Assembly (NCBI RefSeq): GCF_041200175.1
Contig: NZ_CP165727.1
Location: 3,819,501-3,883,500 of the forward strand
From: Streptomyces sp. R33
GTDB taxonomy: Bacteria > Actinomycetota > Actinomycetes > Streptomycetales > Streptomycetaceae
DNA length: 64,000 nt
Reading direction: 5' to 3'
Part shown: piece by piece, positions 62,127 to 64,000 of the stretch
Position numbering within the stretch: the first letter of the stretch is position 1
How the letters are laid out: each line of letters begins with the position of its first letter
Program-made: the position numbers and the translations under genes
Notes under the pieces: model-generated
What the model was told of the DNA's origin: nothing
The model's database searches: none
What the model saw: the letters and a program-made list of their open reading frames with translations, nothing else

Positions 62127-63107
62127 TCAGTTCCCGGGCTCCTGCGGCCCCTTGCCGACGTCGTCGCGCGCCGAGTCGTACCCGATGAAGTACGTGGGCC
62201 GGCGCTGTACGGCGGTGTAGATCCGGCCGATGTACTCGCCGAGCAGCCCGACGCAGATCAGCTGCACACCGCCGAGGAAGAGCATGCCGACGAACAGCGA
62301 GGTCCAGCCGGGCACGGTCTTGCCGAGCAGGAACACCGCCAGCGTCCAGGCGATCATCACGAGGCAGGTGACGAAGCTGATGACGCCGAGCCAGGTCGCG
62401 AGCCGCAGCGGGGCGGCCGAGAAGTTGGTGATGCCGTCCACGGCGAGGCGGATCATCTTGCTCAGCGGGTACTTGGTCTCGCCCGCCACCCGCTCGGCCC
62501 GGCGGTACGTGACCTGCCCGCTCGGGAAACCGAGCCAGGGCACCAGCAGCCTGTAGACCTGCTGCTGGTCGGGCAGGGCCTTGAGGGCCTCCACGGCCTC
62601 GCGGCTGAGCAGCCGGAAGTCCCCGGCCTGCGCGGGCACCTGCTTGCCGACCATGCGGCGCATCAGCCAGTAATAGGCGGCGGCGGTACGGCGCTTGAAG
62701 CCGGTGTCGGTGCTGCGGTCGGAGCGGACGCCGTAGACGATGTCGAGGTTCTCGGACCGGGCCAGGTCCAGCATCTCCGGTACTTTCTCCGGCGGATCCT
62801 GGAGATCGGCGTCGATGCTGGCCACGTACGCCCCGACCGAGCTGTGCAGCCCGGCGCGCAGGGCGGCCTGGTGGCCGGAATTGCCGCGCAGCCGGACGAT
62901 GCGGAGCTCGGGCCAGTCCGTACGGAACTTCTCGAGGAGTTCGGAGGTCCGGTCGGTGCTGCCGTCGTCGACCGCGAGGACCTCGTACGTGACCGCTGTG
63001 CCGTCGAGCACCGGCCGCAGCCGGCTCACCAGGGCGGGGAGGGCCTCCTCCTCGTTGTACATCGGCACGATGACCGACAGGGTCGTGGCCGTGCGTGCAG
63101 CCGACAC
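62127..63107 (-). CDS. Bactoprenol-type family 2 glycosyltransferase (GtrB-like)
   Basis: A 326-residue GT2 with two C-terminal helices (about 236-258 and 270-292). LSVIVPMYNEEEALP, AVDDGSTDRT, GNSGHQAALRAGL, the metal motif SIDADLQDPPE and the acceptor block AGDFRLLSREAVEAL are typical of bactoprenol-phosphate glucosyltransferases. The GTG at 63107 has AGGGAGAA upstream. Lies 38 bp downstream of yccF-like gene on the same strand. Confidence 0.9.
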   Translation of the reverse strand: MSAARTATTLSVIVPMYNEEEALPALVSRLRPVLDGTAVTYEVLAVDDGSTDRTSELLEKFRTDWPELRIVRLRGNSGHQAALRAGLHSSVGAYVASIDADLQDPPEKVPEMLDLARSENLDIVYGVRSDRSTDTGFKRRTAAAYYWLMRRMVGKQVPAQAGDFRLLSREAVEALKALPDQQQVYRLLVPWLGFPSGQVTYRRAERVAGETKYPLSKMIRLAVDGITNFSAAPLRLATWLGVISFVTCLVMIAWTLAVFLLGKTVPGWTSLFVGMLFLGGVQLICVGLLGEYIGRIYTAVQRRPTYFIGYDSARDDVGKGPQEPGN

Positions 63108-63145
63108 TGGTTCTCCCTGTCCGTGTTCCCTGGCCACCCTGCCGT

Positions 63146-63538
63146 CTACCGGGAGGCGAACGGCGCGTCGGTCGGGACGATCTCGCGGCCCAGCGGCAGC
63201 AGGGCGAGCGGGACCATCTTGAAGTTGGCGATGCCGAACGGGATGCCGATGATCGTGACGCACAGGGCGATGCCGGTGACGATGTGGCTGAGGGCCAGCC
63301 ACCAGCCAGCCAGGACCAGCCACAGGACGTTGCCGATGCAGGACGCCGCGCCCGCGTCCCGGCGCTCGACCGTGGTGTAGCCGAAGGGCCAGAGGGCGTA
63401 CACCGCGATGCGGAAGGCCGCGATGCCGAACGGGATGCCGATGATGGTGATGCACAGGAGCACGCCCGCGAGGCAGTAGCCCAGGAACAGCCAGATGCCG
63501 CTCAGGACGAGCCAAATGATGTTGAGGATGGTCTTCAC
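63146..63538 (-). CDS. YccF domain-containing membrane protein
   Basis: A 130-residue protein with two repeated halves, each holding an IIGIPFGIA segment after a hydrophobic helix pair, the YccF signature. GTG start overlapping the htpX stop by 4 bp. Function not established. Confidence 0.88.
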   Translation of the reverse strand: MKTILNIIWLVLSGIWLFLGYCLAGVLLCITIIGIPFGIAAFRIAVYALWPFGYTTVERRDAGAASCIGNVLWLVLAGWWLALSHIVTGIALCVTIIGIPFGIANFKMVPLALLPLGREIVPTDAPFASR

Positions 63539-64000
63539 TGACTACGGCCTGCCATCTGTTCGAGCCGGGCGATGCGCTCGGCCATCGGTGGATGCGTGGA
63601 GAACATCTTAGAAAGGCCCTGGCCCGGGCGGAACGGATTGGCGATCATCATGTGGCTCGCGGTCTCCAGCCTGGGCTCGGGGGGCAGCGGGAGCTGCTTG
63701 ACGCCGGCGTCCAGCTTGCGCAGGGCGCTGGCCAGGGCGAGCGGGTCGCCGGTGAGCTGGGCACCGGACGCGTCGGCCTCGTACTCGCGCGAACGGCTGA
63801 TGGCCAGCTGGATCACGGACGCGGCCAGCGGGCCCAGGATCATGATCAGCAGCATGCCGAGGATGCCGGGCCCCTCGTCGTCGTTCGAACGGCCGATCGG
63901 GATCAGCCAGGCGAAGTTCACCAGGAACATGATGACGGAGGCGAGGGCTCCGGCGACGGACGAGATCAGGATGTCGCGGTTGTAGACGTGGCTCAGCTCG
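63535..64000 (-). CDS. htpX: HtpX-like M48 metalloprotease, N-terminus outside window
   Basis: The C-terminal part of a membrane protease for quality control. The visible part begins ELSHVYNRDILISSVAGALA, so the window edge cuts the HExxH zinc motif; a hydrophobic pair follows, then SREYEADASGAQLTGDPLAL with the third ligand Glu, and FSTHPPMAERIARLE. All are HtpX features. Confidence 0.9.
   Translation of the reverse strand, partial: ELSHVYNRDILISSVAGALASVIMFLVNFAWLIPIGRSNDDEGPGILGMLLIMILGPLAASVIQLAISRSREYEADASGAQLTGDPLALASALRKLDAGVKQLPLPPEPRLETASHMMIANPFRPGQGLSKMFSTHPPMAERIARLEQMAGRSQ

Overview
The window is chromosomal DNA from a Streptomyces or very close relative. GC is very high, GTG and TTG starts are common, and the gene order tRNA-Trp, secE, nusG, rplK, rplA, rplJ, rplL, rpoB, rpoC, rpsL, rpsG, fusA, tuf is the conserved actinobacterial core. 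Small flanking genes typical of streptomycetes are also present (a MaoC HadA/HadB pair, rpmG, yajQ, a mycothiol-dependent isomerase-like protein). Everything here is read from the sequence alone.

Layout. 1-2428: a secreted peptidoglycan-recognition amidase with long tandem repeats, cut by the window edge. 2563-11387: a cell-surface glycan cluster. A minus-strand operon runs rfbB, rfbD, flippase, DPM1-like GT2, DUF2304 protein, GT2 and a GT-C-like membrane protein; divergent rfbA-rfbC completes dTDP-L-rhamnose synthesis. 11575-15936: str operon (rpsL, rpsG, fusA, tuf), all minus. 16380-18845: a YfhO-type membrane protein facing the other way, between rpsL and rpoC. 18946-31296: rpoC, rpoB, rplL, rplJ, rplA, rplK, nusG, secE and tRNA-Trp, all minus. 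31489-43352: housekeeping and accessory genes (aminotransferase, adenosine deaminase, murB, an efflux pump with its TetR regulator, HadA/HadB-like proteins, rpmG, tRNA-Met, tRNA-Thr, an amidohydrolase-like protein, tRNA-Tyr and others).

44026-58624 is an integrated mobile element of about 14.6 kb in the 3' end of yajQ. A 17-bp direct repeat marks the junctions, and inverted 13-bp arm sites lie just inside them. At the left end are a tyrosine integrase, a phage-type repressor with interlocked divergent promoters and palindromic operators, and a small Xis-like protein. Next come a primase-polymerase/helicase fusion and an iteron-like candidate origin. A lone phage tape-measure gene follows, with no capsid, portal, terminase or other tail genes. 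A WhiJ/Scr1-type regulator with a DUF6879 partner comes after it. The right end carries a coupled minus-strand operon of small membrane and DNA-binding proteins ending in a 27-residue Cys-rich peptide. No FtsK/TraB-like transfer gene is visible. The architecture fits either a phage-satellite-like island or an AICE that lacks a recognisable transfer ATPase; I find this the most interesting part of the window.

58826-64000: chromosomal genes downstream of yajQ (SulP transporter, amino-acid permease, SUKH-like protein, bactoprenol-type glycosyltransferase, YccF protein, and htpX cut by the right edge).
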